Positions 16,434-24,927 of a stretch of 64,000 nt of DNA are shown here, one piece after another. This DNA comes from Salininema proteolyticum (lineage in GTDB: Bacteria; Actinomycetota; Actinomycetes; Mycobacteriales; Micromonosporaceae), in the NCBI RefSeq assembly GCF_042685645.1, contig NZ_JBHUNX010000001.1, forward strand, positions 1,922,001 to 1,986,000. Direction: 5' to 3'. Positions within the stretch are counted from its first letter, which is position 1. Every line of letters begins with the position of its first letter. The position numbers were made by a program, and so were the translations under genes. Under the pieces are notes generated by a model. The model saw nothing but the letters and a program-made list of their open reading frames with translations. It had not been told where the DNA came from and did no database searches.

Positions 16434-16961
16434 ATGACGACAATGGTGGCCCTGCTGCGGGCGGTGAACGTCGGCGGACGCAATAAGCTCCCCATGGACC
16501 GGTTCCGGGGCCTGCTGGAAGAACTGGGGTTTCGCCGGCCGGCGACGTACATCCAGTCGGGCAACGCGGTGTTCGACGCCGACCTGGAGCCGCAGGCCGT
16601 CTCCGAGCGCGTGAAGGCGGCCTTGGAGGAGCGCTTCGCGATCACGACCCCGGTGCTGGTGCGCACGAGCGGGCAGATCGCCGCGATCGTCTCCGACTGC
16701 CCGTTCGCCGGCCGTGAACTGGACTCCGCGAAGGTGGCCGTGACGTTCCTCGAGGCCCACGCACCGGAGGACTTGACCGTGCCGCAGGGCCACCGGGAGG
16801 AGGCGATCGCGCGGGGACGCGAGGTGTGGGTGTACTACCCCGAGGGCATGGGCAAGAGCCGCCTGGACCGGTCGGCGTTCTGGAAACCGCTGAAAGGCTC
16901 GGCGATGACCACGCGCAACCTGCGCACCGTCGAAAAGCTGGCCGCGATGGCCGCCCGGTGA
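16434..16961 (+). CDS. DUF1697 domain protein
   Basis: 175 residues, soluble. The family signature MVALLRAVNVGGRNKLPM opens the protein, followed by LEELGFRRPATYIQSGNAVF; the C-terminal SAFWKPLKGSAMTTRNLRTV is also typical. The function of DUF1697 is unknown. AGGATCGG lies just before ATG 16434. Divergent from the copper-associated lipoprotein, with site B between them. Confidence 0.9.
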   Translation: MTTMVALLRAVNVGGRNKLPMDRFRGLLEELGFRRPATYIQSGNAVFDADLEPQAVSERVKAALEERFAITTPVLVRTSGQIAAIVSDCPFAGRELDSAKVAVTFLEAHAPEDLTVPQGHREEAIARGREVWVYYPEGMGKSRLDRSAFWKPLKGSAMTTRNLRTVEKLAAMAAR

Positions 16962-16989
16962 CCGCCCCGGGCAGGCCGGGGCCGGTCGG

Positions 16990-17685
16990 CTACCGGCGGG
17001 AGGCCAGGTAGACGGTGTTCGACGACCGTCCGCCGGTGAACGGGTTGTCGAACCACACCCGCTGCGCCTCCACATCGCAGAACACCTCCCGCAGCAGAGC
17101 CGAGAACTCCTCCTCCGGCGGGTCGTCCGACCACATCGCGAACACGCCGCCCTCGCTCAACTGCCGCGACAAGGCCCGCAGCCCCTCGACGGTGTAGAAC
17201 GCCGTGTGCGGCCGGTGGAGCACGTGGCGGGGCGAGTGGTCGATGTCCAGCAGGACCACGTCGACCGGGTCGGTCCCCGAGTCGCCGATGCGGGCGAAGA
17301 AGTCATCGCAGACCAAGTCGACACGCTCGTCCTCCGCCAGCCCCGCCGTGTCGGGAATGAGGCCCTCGCGGTGCCAGTCGATGACCGCCTTCGTGTACTC
17401 CACGACCGTCAACTCCCCCACCCGGGGGTCCTTCAGCGCCGCCGCCGCCGTGTAGCCCAGGCCCAAGCCCCCGACCACCACCGACAAATCCTCACCCCGC
17501 ACACGGGCCAGCGCCAGGTCGGCCAAGGCGATCTCGGCGACGGGGAACAGGCTGGACATCAGAAACTCCTCGTCCAGCTTCACCTCGTACACCTCGACCC
17601 CCGCCACCGGCTCGAACCGGCGGCGCAGACTGATCTCACCCATCGGGGTCCAGCGCCACCCCAACTCTTCGATACGTCGACTCAC
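16990..17685 (-). CDS. Spermidine synthase-like methyltransferase-fold protein
   Basis: About 231 residues from GTG 17685. A beta-rich N-terminal part (MGEISLRRRFEPVAGVEVYE) precedes a Rossmann nucleotide-binding core: VVVGGLGLGYTAAAAL is the glycine-rich motif I, VVEYTKAVIDWH the acidic second strand, DVVLLDIDHSPRHVL the aminopropyl/methyl-acceptor region. The layout is that of spermidine synthase-like proteins common in actinobacteria, but the polyamine-binding residues are incomplete, so the substrate is unknown. An in-frame extension to 17838 exists but lacks family similarity and crosses the opposite promoter region of the FKBP gene. Confidence 0.8.
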   Translation of the reverse strand: MSRRIEELGWRWTPMGEISLRRRFEPVAGVEVYEVKLDEEFLMSSLFPVAEIALADLALARVRGEDLSVVVGGLGLGYTAAAALKDPRVGELTVVEYTKAVIDWHREGLIPDTAGLAEDERVDLVCDDFFARIGDSGTDPVDVVLLDIDHSPRHVLHRPHTAFYTVEGLRALSRQLSEGGVFAMWSDDPPEEEFSALLREVFCDVEAQRVWFDNPFTGGRSSNTVYLASRR

Positions 17686-17825
17686 CGGCCCATCTAACCA
17701 CGCCCCCTCCGAGGCGATGTGGACGACCGGCGCTCCAGGAGGCGCCCACCCCGCCCGCACCGGACTGCTAGGTTCTCTGAGTACCAACGAAGGCCCCGAA
17801 AGGCCGCACAAGGAAGGAACCGACC

Positions 17826-18233
17826 ATGAGCGACTCAAAAGTCACCACCACCACCGACACCACCGCCAAACCAGAGGTCACCATCCCCGACGGCGCACCG
17901 CAGCCCGGACTCGGCGTGACCACCGTCGTCGAAGGCGACGGCGCCCTCGTCAAAGCCGGAGACGCCGTCACCGTCCACTACGCCGGCTGGAACTGGTCCA
18001 ACAAGACCCCCTTCGACGCCTCATGGGACCGCGGACAGCCCTTCACCGTCGCCCCCATCGGCCGCGCCGGCGTCATCGACGGCTGGAACGAAGGCATGAT
18101 CGGAGCCAAGGTCGGCGAGCGCCGCCTCCTGGTCATCCCGCCCGAAAAGGGCTACGGCCCCGCCGGCGCCGCCGGCGTCATCCCGCCCAACGAGACGCTC
18201 GTCTTCGTCATCGACGTCGTCGGCGTCAAATAA
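17826..18233 (+). CDS. FKBP-type peptidyl-prolyl cis-trans isomerase
   Basis: 135 residues, one FKBP domain after a short Thr-rich leader, no signal peptide, so cytoplasmic. Key features: VTVHYAGW, then PFDASWDRGQPF (the Asp-Phe pair region of the active site), VIDGWNEGMIGAKVGERRLL, IPPEKGYG and the C-terminal strand VFVIDVVGVK. It catalyses proline isomerisation in folding proteins. AAGGAAGG lies nine bases before the ATG. An intrinsic hairpin follows at 18248. Confidence 0.95.
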   Translation: MSDSKVTTTTDTTAKPEVTIPDGAPQPGLGVTTVVEGDGALVKAGDAVTVHYAGWNWSNKTPFDASWDRGQPFTVAPIGRAGVIDGWNEGMIGAKVGERRLLVIPPEKGYGPAGAAGVIPPNETLVFVIDVVGVK

Positions 18234-18239
18234 CACCCG

Positions 18240-18273
18240 AAAAAAAAGGGGCGCCGGGACCACCGGCGCCCCT
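18240..18273. terminator. Intrinsic terminator, 10-bp perfect stem
   Basis: An A8 run (18240-18247) precedes GGGGCGCCGG-GACCA-CCGGCGCCCC (18248-18272). Read on the minus strand, the stem is followed by T8, a strong rho-independent terminator for the leftward membrane protein/peroxiredoxin unit. Read on the plus strand, it ends the FKBP message without a T-tract. Confidence 0.8.
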
Positions 18274-18304
18274 TAGCCGACGACCAGTGTCGCGATCACC
18301 CCGC

Positions 18305-18814
18305 CTACCGGCGAGTCAACCTCCTACCATCGAAGAAGAACCACCACGAGGAGGACACATGCACGTCAAAGTAGGCGACCGACTCCGCTTCCAAGGCCGC
18401 GTCGTAGGCATGAAAGAGCACACCGCCGAAGTCATCGAAATACTCGGCACCGACGGCGAACCGCCCTACCGCGTCCGCCACGAAGACGGCCACGAGGCGA
18501 TCGTCGTCCCCGGCCCCGACTGCCTCGTCGAACCCAAATAACCGCCGCGCCCGGCCCACCGCCACCACACGCAACACCAACCACAACACCAGCGCCTGCA
18601 CCACAGCCGCCACCACCAGCAGGCCCACGCCCCACGAATCGGGCAACGGCAGGGCCACCGCCAGCGGCCCCAACGGCGCGGTCACCAACAACACCCACAC
18701 CCCGCCCAGATTCGCGTCCTCCACCGGCCACAACGCCACCGCGAACGCCGCAGCGCACACCACCAGATAGACCGCCGCCACCAGCCACGGCCACACCGCG
18801 CCCCTAACCGCCAT
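18305..18814 (-). CDS. Small membrane protein (SCO4225-like) whose frame runs through the antisense of the DUF1918 gene
   Basis: ATG 18814 overlaps the last 11 bases of the peroxiredoxin gene, so it is translationally coupled. The first 95 residues contain three hydrophobic segments (WPWLVAAVYLVVCAAAFAVA, VWVLLVTAPLGPLAVALPL, VGLLVVAAVVQALVLWLVLR), like the SCO4225 family of actinobacterial membrane proteins. The frame then continues, with no stop, through the complete antisense of the DUF1918 gene to 18305; that stretch looks non-homologous. The stop has probably been lost, or the gene effectively ends near 18541 in relatives. Confidence 0.55.
   Translation of the reverse strand: MAVRGAVWPWLVAAVYLVVCAAAFAVALWPVEDANLGGVWVLLVTAPLGPLAVALPLPDSWGVGLLVVAAVVQALVLWLVLRVVAVGRARRLFGFDEAVGAGDDDRLVAVFVADAVGRFAVGAEYFDDFGGVLFHAYDAALEAESVAYFDVHVSSSWWFFFDGRRLTRR
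18359..18541 (+). CDS. DUF1918 domain protein, SH3-like fold
   Basis: 60 residues. Typical DUF1918 sequence: MHVKVGDRL, then HTAEVIEILGTDG, PYRVRHEDGHEAIVVPGPD. The fold is a small beta-barrel; the role is unknown. GAGGAGG lies five bases before ATG 18359, one of the best ribosome binding sites in the window, so this short gene is real although a longer minus-strand frame covers it completely. Confidence 0.9.
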   Translation: MHVKVGDRLRFQGRVVGMKEHTAEVIEILGTDGEPPYRVRHEDGHEAIVVPGPDCLVEPK

Positions 18815-19277
18815 GCGTCCCCCGCACAAACGCCAAAGCCTCGTCCGCGTGCTCCCGCATCGACGTCTCCGAATGGACCACCCGCCCGATCCGCCAATCC
18901 GAACCGATCACGAACGTCACCCGCTTACGCGACAGAGGCCCCAACTTGACCCACCGCCGCACCCCCAACGCCTCCGCCACCACATGATCCACATCCGACA
19001 ACAACGGATACCCCAGCGAATACGCCTCATCGAACTCCCGCTGCCGCGCCGGCGGATCGGCACTCACCCCCACCACCCGCGCACCGGCCTCGGCGAACTC
19101 CCCCGCCAGATCACGGAAATGACACGACTCGGCCGTACACCCCGACGTCATCGCCCGCGGATAGAAGAACAACACCACCGGCCCCTCCGCCAAAAACTCC
19201 GACAGCGACCGCACCCCACCCGACTGATCAGGAAGAGAGAAATCCTCCACAAGCGTTCCCGGCCCGACAATACCCAT
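18804..19277 (-). CDS. bcp: Thioredoxin-dependent peroxiredoxin, BCP/PrxQ type
   Basis: 157 residues. Reduces hydrogen peroxide and organic peroxides with thioredoxin or mycoredoxin. The active site is YPRAMTSGCTAESCHFRD, with peroxidatic Cys47 and resolving Cys52 five residues later, the PrxQ arrangement. VVGVSADPP and YPLLSDVD are further family motifs. ATG 19277 is chosen because AAGGAG lies six bases upstream; two TTG codons precede it. The stop overlaps the next gene's start. Although on the minus strand, it lies in a plus-strand C-rich block, so its sense strand is G-rich. Confidence 0.93.
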   Translation of the reverse strand: MGIVGPGTLVEDFSLPDQSGGVRSLSEFLAEGPVVLFFYPRAMTSGCTAESCHFRDLAGEFAEAGARVVGVSADPPARQREFDEAYSLGYPLLSDVDHVVAEALGVRRWVKLGPLSRKRVTFVIGSDWRIGRVVHSETSMREHADEALAFVRGTHGG

Positions 19278-19363
19278 CAACAACTCCTTTCACCGCCACC
19301 AGCATAAGACCACACCGCCCACACCACCCCCGCCACCCGGCGAACCCACCTATCCTAGAACCC

Positions 19364-19669
19364 ATGAAACGCGTGCTGATCACCGTCACCGGCCGAGTCC
19401 AAGGCGTCTGCTTCCGCGCCGAAACACAACGCGAAGCCACACGCCGCGGCCTCACCGGATGGGTCCGCAACCGCACCGACGGCACCGTCCAAATCGCCTG
19501 CGAAGGCCACCCCGAAGCCGTCGACGCCCTCACCGCCTGGGCCGCCACCGGCCCACCCGCCGCCGAAGTCACCACCATCGAAACCCGCCAAACCCACCCC
19601 GAAGGCACCCGCGGATTCACCATCCTCCCCACGGCCATAGCCGGAATCGACCACAACGACATAGGATGA
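19364..19669 (+). CDS. acyP: Acylphosphatase
   Basis: 101 residues. Hydrolyses acyl phosphates such as 1,3-bisphosphoglycerate. The phosphate-binding loop is TGRVQGVCFRAETQ with catalytic Arg18; the second motif GLTGWVRNRTDGTV carries catalytic Asn36. Length is normal for the family, with about 10 extra C-terminal residues. The sense strand is strongly C+A-rich. The next gene begins four bases after the stop, so the two are probably one unit. Confidence 0.95.
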   Translation: MKRVLITVTGRVQGVCFRAETQREATRRGLTGWVRNRTDGTVQIACEGHPEAVDALTAWAATGPPAAEVTTIETRQTHPEGTRGFTILPTAIAGIDHNDIG

Positions 19670-19673
19670 CACC

Positions 19674-20600
19674 GTGATCACCTACGCCGACATCACCACC
19701 GCCGCCCACCGCACCACCCGCCACCTACGCACCACACCCCTCACACAAATAGACCACCACCTCTGGCTCAAACACGAATACCTCCAACACACCGGAACCT
19801 TCAAAGCCCGCGGCGCCGCCAACCGACTCGCCGCAGCCGCCCGACAAGGCCACCTCGACCCCCACACCGGCGTCGTCACCGCCTCCGGAGGAAACGCCGG
19901 ACTCGCCACCGCCTGGGCCGCACGCACCCACAACGTCCCCGCCACCGTCTTCGTCCCCACCACCGCCCCCACCGTCAAACTCACCAAACTCGCCGCACTC
20001 GGAGCCCGAGTCCAACAAGTCGGCGACATCTACGCCGACGCCTACGAAGCCGCCATCGACCACCACAAAACAACCGGCGCCCTCTTCAACCACGCCTACG
20101 ACCAGAAAGAAATCTGCGCCGGCGCCGGAACCCTCGCCCTCGAAACCATCACCGCCCAACCCCACCTCGACACCATCATCGTCGCCTGCGGCGGCGGAGG
20201 CCTCATGGCCGGCGTCGCCACCGCCGCCGCCCAACACGGCATCACCACCATCGCCGCCGAACCCGAAAACGCCGCCACCCTCACCACCGCCCTCGCCAAC
20301 GGGCAACCCACCACCATCACCCCCACCGGAATCGCCGCCGACTCCCTCGGCGCCAGCCGCATCGGCGACATCGCCTACCACACCGCCCGCGAACACAACG
20401 TCCAAACCATCACCGTCACCGACGAAGCCATCACCAACGCCCGACACCAACTCTGGCAACAACACCGCATCGTCGTCGAACACGGCGCCGCCACCGCCTG
20501 GGCCGCCCTCACCACCGGCGCCTACCAACCCCAAGAACACGAGAACACCGCCGTCGTACTCTGCGGCGCCAACACCGACCCCACCGACCTCAACACCTGA
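19674..20600 (+). CDS. PLP-dependent serine/threonine dehydratase-like enzyme
   Basis: 308 residues, fold type II PLP enzyme. The Schiff-base lysine is Lys44 in HTGTFKARGA; TASGGNAGLATAWAA binds the substrate carboxylate and ACGGGGLMAGVATAA is the phosphate-binding glycine loop. Close relatives deaminate threonine or serine; there is no C-terminal regulatory ACT domain, so it is catabolic-type or of broader ammonia-lyase function. GTG 19674 start follows AGGATG. The protein is unusually rich in Thr, His and Ala (e.g. TTAAHRTTRHLRTTPL), matching the extreme C+A skew of its sense strand. Confidence 0.9.
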   Translation: MITYADITTAAHRTTRHLRTTPLTQIDHHLWLKHEYLQHTGTFKARGAANRLAAAARQGHLDPHTGVVTASGGNAGLATAWAARTHNVPATVFVPTTAPTVKLTKLAALGARVQQVGDIYADAYEAAIDHHKTTGALFNHAYDQKEICAGAGTLALETITAQPHLDTIIVACGGGGLMAGVATAAAQHGITTIAAEPENAATLTTALANGQPTTITPTGIAADSLGASRIGDIAYHTAREHNVQTITVTDEAITNARHQLWQQHRIVVEHGAATAWAALTTGAYQPQEHENTAVVLCGANTDPTDLNT

Positions 20601-20609
20601 AAGCACACC

Positions 20610-21341
20610 ATGAACTTCGCACGCGCCTACCGCCCCATCCTCGACCGCGCCTACGTAGGCCTCCGCCTCACCGCCGCACCCCAGATCAAAGCCCTCTACC
20701 AAGAACACGACACCAAACCCGGCCCCGAACACGCCATGCCCTTCGCCTTCACCACCGGCCCCATACCCCTCCAAGCACTCCACGACGCCTTCATCTACCA
20801 AAAACCCGACCTCAACGAACACATCACCACCGGACACCTCGTCATCGACAACGGCCAAGCCGGACTCAACGCCCAAGGCACCCACATCGCCACCGCCATA
20901 GAAAAAGCCCTCGCCACCGCCGGACGACGACTCTGGACACGCCGACCCATCCCCACCATGCCCGACGACCAAGACCTCGACGACCTCACCGCCATCATCG
21001 AACGACTCCTCGCCGGCGGCCACCGCTCACCCGGCACCGTCTGGAACGCCCTCACCCCCAGAAAATTCACCCAACAACACGACCGCGAACACCGCCTCGC
21101 CACCGGACTGGGAATCCTCCGCCACCACCGCGCCGACGCCTACCGCTCCGCATGGAGAGAACAAGGCTGGAACGTCGACGACGCCCTCGAAGTCACCGAC
21201 GGCCCCACCAGAGACCGCGTCGAAGCCCTCACCGACCAACGCGACATGACCCTCTGGAACACACTCGACGAAGACGACCAGTGGCGCCTCATCGGCATCA
21301 CCGGCGCGCTCGCGGACGGGTTGACCTCCGCCGCACGGTGA
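20610..21341 (+). CDS. Hypothetical protein
   Basis: 243 residues, soluble, mostly helical. Nothing in it matches a family I can name. The N-terminal FARAYRPILDRAYVGLRL and the C-terminal DMTLWNTLDEDDQWRLIGI suggest a two-domain helical protein. The central region includes HRLATGLGILRHHRADAYRSAW, with paired histidines. It starts nine bases after the dehydratase stop and shares its C+A skew, which ends abruptly in the last 40 bases of the gene. Confidence 0.7.
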   Translation: MNFARAYRPILDRAYVGLRLTAAPQIKALYQEHDTKPGPEHAMPFAFTTGPIPLQALHDAFIYQKPDLNEHITTGHLVIDNGQAGLNAQGTHIATAIEKALATAGRRLWTRRPIPTMPDDQDLDDLTAIIERLLAGGHRSPGTVWNALTPRKFTQQHDREHRLATGLGILRHHRADAYRSAWREQGWNVDDALEVTDGPTRDRVEALTDQRDMTLWNTLDEDDQWRLIGITGALADGLTSAAR

Positions 21342-21487
21342 GCATTTCGGTAACGGGTGGGGAAAGGTGCCGTAACGGCTGGAGAACGATGGCGCCCTGC
21401 CCTATCCGGCGGACCCTATTCGTCCTATCATCGGATAGAGAAAAGTCCACATTTGAGTGGTGACCCGTTATCCCAGGGAGAAAACCC

Positions 21488-23221
21488 ATGCCCGAGAAAA
21501 GATCGCAAAGACGCGGTCGCTACGCCGCCGGCCTCGTCGCCGCAGCGCTGTTGACCGCCACCGCGGCCTGCTCCACCGAGGAGCCCGACTTCGACACCGT
21601 CGACGTGCAACTGCTGGCCTTCAACGACTTCCACGGCCGTGTCGGGGCCGACGAGTCCATGACCATGGCCGACTCCGACGGTGACGAGGTCCCCGCCGGC
21701 GGGGCCGAGTACCTCGCCACCCACCTCGCCCAGGCCCGCGAGGGCCAGGACAACACCGTCACCGCCGCCGCCGGCGACCTCGTCGGCGCCTCCCCGTTCC
21801 TGTCGGCGGCCTTCAACGACGAGCCCTCCCTCAAGGCCCTCGACGAGCTCGGGCTCGACGTCTCCAGCGTCGGCAACCACGAGTTCGACGGCGGGGTGGA
21901 CGAGCTCAAGCGCCTCATCGACGGCGGCTGCCCCGAGGAGGGCTGCGCCGAGGGCCAAGAGGAATGGGCCGGAACCGGCTTCGAGTACCTCGGCGCCAAC
22001 GTCGTCGACGAGGAGACCGGCGACCCGGTCCTCGATCCGACGTGGGTCAAGGACTTCGGCGACGGCGTCAAGGTCGGCTTCATCGGTATGACCCTCGAGG
22101 GAACCGACAAGATCGTCTCCCAGGAGGGCATCCGGGGCGTCGAGTTCAAAGAAGAGGTCGAGACGGCCAACAAGTACGCCGAGGAGCTCTCCGGGCAGGG
22201 TGTCGACGCGATCACGGTCCTGTTGCACGAGGGCGGGTTCCCCGTCGAGGAGGAGGGAGACTACGACTGCGACTCCGTGGCCGGCTCCACGGGCGTCTCC
22301 GGTCCCGTCATCGACATCGCCGAGAACCTCGACCCGGCCATCGACCTGATGATCACCGGCCACACCCACCAGAACTACGTGTGCAACATCCCCGACCCCG
22401 ACGGCAACGACCGGCTGGTCACCTCCGCGGAGTCCTACGGGCGCGTGTTCACCGACATTCAGGCCGAGTACGACACCGAGGCCGGCGACTTCGTCCGCAC
22501 CAGCGTCGAGGGCTCCAACCTCGTCGTCACCCGCGACGTCGAGGCCGACGCCGCCCAGAGCGACATCCTCGCCCAGTACGAGCCGCAGGCCGACGAGATC
22601 GGCTCCGAGGTCATCGGGCACATCAGCGAGGACATCACGCGCGGTGAGACTCGCGCTGAGGAGTTCCCGCTGGGGAACTTCCTCGCCGACGTGCAACTCG
22701 ACCGCACCAGCGGCGAGGACGTCGGCGGCGCCGAGATCGCGGTCATGAACCCCGGCGGCGTCCGCGACGACCTTCTCGCCGGCGACGACGGCGAAGTGAC
22801 GTACGAGGCCGCGTTCTCCGTGCAGCCGTTCGGCAACTATCTGGTCACCATGGACCTCACCGGAGCCCAGATCAAGGACGTTCTCCGCGACCAGTGGGTC
22901 GAGCGCGAGGACGGGCCTTTGATCCTGCAGTGGTCCGAGGGCTTCACCTACACCGTCGACGACTCCGCCGAGGGAGCCGACAAACTCAAGGCCGACACGG
23001 TCGAACTCGACGGCGAGCCGATCGAGGACGACCGGTCCTACCGTGTGACGACCAACTCGTTCCTCGCCGACGGGGGCGACGACTTCGCCGCGTTCGCCGA
23101 CGGCACCGAGCGCCTGGTCGGGGAGGTCGACATCGACGCGGTCCTCAACTGGTTCGCCGAGAACACCGACGCCGGCGACAAGGCCGACGCTCCGGCCGCC
23201 GACCGCATCACCGTCGAATAG
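21488..23221 (+). CDS. 5'-nucleotidase/UDP-sugar hydrolase family lipoprotein
   Basis: 577 residues. The signal peptide ends at Cys28 (TATAAC), giving a surface lipoprotein. The N-terminal metallophosphoesterase domain has the di-metal motifs NDFHGRV, AGDLVGASP, VGNHEFDGG, VLLHEGG and ITGHTHQNY. The C-terminal substrate-binding domain includes MNPGGVRDD and EAAFSVQPFGNYLVTMDL. It should hydrolyse extracellular nucleotides to nucleosides and phosphate. AGGGAG lies nine bases before ATG 21488. Composition is balanced, unlike the skewed block ending just upstream. Monocistronic, convergent with the rhomboid gene. Confidence 0.93.
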   Translation: MPEKRSQRRGRYAAGLVAAALLTATAACSTEEPDFDTVDVQLLAFNDFHGRVGADESMTMADSDGDEVPAGGAEYLATHLAQAREGQDNTVTAAAGDLVGASPFLSAAFNDEPSLKALDELGLDVSSVGNHEFDGGVDELKRLIDGGCPEEGCAEGQEEWAGTGFEYLGANVVDEETGDPVLDPTWVKDFGDGVKVGFIGMTLEGTDKIVSQEGIRGVEFKEEVETANKYAEELSGQGVDAITVLLHEGGFPVEEEGDYDCDSVAGSTGVSGPVIDIAENLDPAIDLMITGHTHQNYVCNIPDPDGNDRLVTSAESYGRVFTDIQAEYDTEAGDFVRTSVEGSNLVVTRDVEADAAQSDILAQYEPQADEIGSEVIGHISEDITRGETRAEEFPLGNFLADVQLDRTSGEDVGGAEIAVMNPGGVRDDLLAGDDGEVTYEAAFSVQPFGNYLVTMDLTGAQIKDVLRDQWVEREDGPLILQWSEGFTYTVDDSAEGADKLKADTVELDGEPIEDDRSYRVTTNSFLADGGDDFAAFADGTERLVGEVDIDAVLNWFAENTDAGDKADAPAADRITVE

Positions 23222-23236
23222 GGCGCTTCGGCGTCG

Positions 23237-23839
23237 TCAGGCGGTCGCAGGCGAGTCCTGCGGCCGCCTTTTCTCACGCCGCGACACGAGGAAGGCCGCC
23301 AGCGCGCCGCCCGCGAACCCGAACAGGTGCCCCTGCCACGACACCGGGCCCGCCGAGGGCAACACGCCCCAGATCATCGACCCGTAGACGACGAACACGC
23401 CCACCGCGACGGCTATGTCCACACCGGAGCGCAGGAATACGCCCCGCCCCAGCAGGTAGCCGAAGTATCCGAAGATCAGGCCCGAGGCCCCGACGGTCAC
23501 CGTGTGGGGCGGCGCCGTCAGCCACACGCCGATTCCGGAGACGAGCACGACGACGACCGTGGCGAAGACGAAGTCCGGCACCGACCGCAGCACCGACACC
23601 AGTCCCAGCACGAACAGGGGCAGGGAGTTGGCCGCCAGGTGCGCGGCGTCGGCGTGCAGGACGGGGGCCGTCGCGATGCCGGTCAGGCCCTCGACCGAGC
23701 GCGGCTCGATCCCCCAGGCCACGAAGTTCGCCGGCACGATCCAGTCCAGGACCAGCACCAGCCACAGGAACGCCAGCACGCCGGCCCACACGACCGCCGC
23801 GCGCTTCCACAGGCCCGGCCGCGGCTTCGTCTCACTCAT
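23237..23839 (-). CDS. Rhomboid family intramembrane serine protease
   Basis: 200 residues with six hydrophobic segments. The catalytic pair is visible: Ser119 in VGASGLIFGYFGY and His171 in WQGHLFGFAGGALAA. The oxyanion-type motif HADAAHLAANSLPLF (His67, Asn71) lies on helix 2, as expected. It cleaves transmembrane proteins within the bilayer; substrates are unknown. Length matches the minimal six-helix class. Confidence 0.92.
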   Translation of the reverse strand: MSETKPRPGLWKRAAVVWAGVLAFLWLVLVLDWIVPANFVAWGIEPRSVEGLTGIATAPVLHADAAHLAANSLPLFVLGLVSVLRSVPDFVFATVVVVLVSGIGVWLTAPPHTVTVGASGLIFGYFGYLLGRGVFLRSGVDIAVAVGVFVVYGSMIWGVLPSAGPVSWQGHLFGFAGGALAAFLVSRREKRRPQDSPATA

Positions 23840-23954
23840 CGATCGCCCACTCCTTCACAACGAACGGCTCTCCCCTAAAAGCTACCCGGCCGCGGCGCAC
23901 ACCCCCAAGGCGAAACCGTCGGCGGCGCCGACTCCCTGTGCTGTAATGGAACAC

Positions 23955-24926
23955 ATGGCCTCCCAAGAGATCGCCGTCTTCGGCTCCGACGCACCGGCCG
24001 CCAAGGCGGCCACCGACCCCTACAGCGCCTACCTCGACTCCCTGGGGTCCGCCGAATCCCGCCGCACCATGCGCGGATGCCTCGACCGCCTCGCCGCACT
24101 GCTGGCCGGACAGGACGACATCACCGGCGCCGGCCAGCCCTGGCATCTCCTGCGCTACGAGCACACGTCCAGGATCCGCGCCGTCATGCTCGACAAAGGA
24201 TGGTCCGGCGCCTATATCAACAAGCATCTCGCCGCGCTGCGCCGCATCCTCAAGGAGGCCTGGCGGCTCGGGCAGATGGACGCCGCCGACTACCACCGCG
24301 CCTGCGACATCCAACCGGTCCGCGAACACCGCCTCCCCAAGGGGAAGGCCATCGACAAGGAGGCTCTCGCCGCCGCGCTCCAGGCCTGCGACCGCGACGA
24401 CTCCCCCGCGGGGGCCAGGGACGGCGCCGTGCTCGCCGTGCTCTACTCCACCGGGGCCCGCCGCGCCGAGGTGGCGGCGATGCGGTGGGAGGACTACGAC
24501 GCCGCCGAGCGGTCCATCCGCATCATCGGCAAGGGCAACAAGGAACGGCACGTCTACGTCACCGAGGGCGCCGCCGGGCGGGTGGACCGGTGGGTGACAC
24601 TGCGCGGCGAGAGCGCCGGGGGGCTGTTCTGCGCGATCAACAAGGCCGGACGGCTGCGCCGCGAAGGAAACCGGCTCTCGCGCCTCTCCGGCCAGGCCAT
24701 CGCGGACCTTCTGATCAAACGCCTCGTGGAGGCCGGAGCCGGCCGCTACACCCCGCACGACTTCCGCCGCACGTTCATCGGCGACCTCCTGGACGCGGGC
24801 GTGGACCTGGCCATCACCCAGTCGCTGGTGGGGCACGCCTCTCCGGCGACGACGGCGCGCTACGACCGGCGCCCCGCGCGGCGCAGCCGCGAGGCGGTCG
24901 ACCGCCTCAGCCTCCCCGAAGGCTAG
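23955..24926 (+). CDS. Tyrosine recombinase / phage-integrase family
   Basis: 323 residues. N-terminal SAM-like DNA-binding domain (KHLAALRRILKEAWRLG) and catalytic domain with the full set: Arg169 in TGARRAEV, Lys in GKGNKERHV, His268-x-x-Arg271 in HDFRRTF, His294 in VGHASPATT, nucleophile Tyr303 in ARYDRR. It resembles XerC/D and integron-like recombinases more than large phage integrases. No tRNA, att-like direct repeat or mobile cargo is visible nearby, so it may be a resident chromosomal recombinase. ATG 23946 is an alternative start nine bases upstream. Neither has a strong ribosome binding site. Its stop is one base from the convergent gene's. Confidence 0.9.
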   Translation: MASQEIAVFGSDAPAAKAATDPYSAYLDSLGSAESRRTMRGCLDRLAALLAGQDDITGAGQPWHLLRYEHTSRIRAVMLDKGWSGAYINKHLAALRRILKEAWRLGQMDAADYHRACDIQPVREHRLPKGKAIDKEALAAALQACDRDDSPAGARDGAVLAVLYSTGARRAEVAAMRWEDYDAAERSIRIIGKGNKERHVYVTEGAAGRVDRWVTLRGESAGGLFCAINKAGRLRREGNRLSRLSGQAIADLLIKRLVEAGAGRYTPHDFRRTFIGDLLDAGVDLAITQSLVGHASPATTARYDRRPARRSREAVDRLSLPEG

Positions 24927-24927
24927 G

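Noticed and set aside
16990..17838. Longer spermidine-synthase-like start at 17838
   Set aside because: The extra 50 residues show no family similarity and overlap the upstream region of the FKBP gene; GTG 17685 is preferred.
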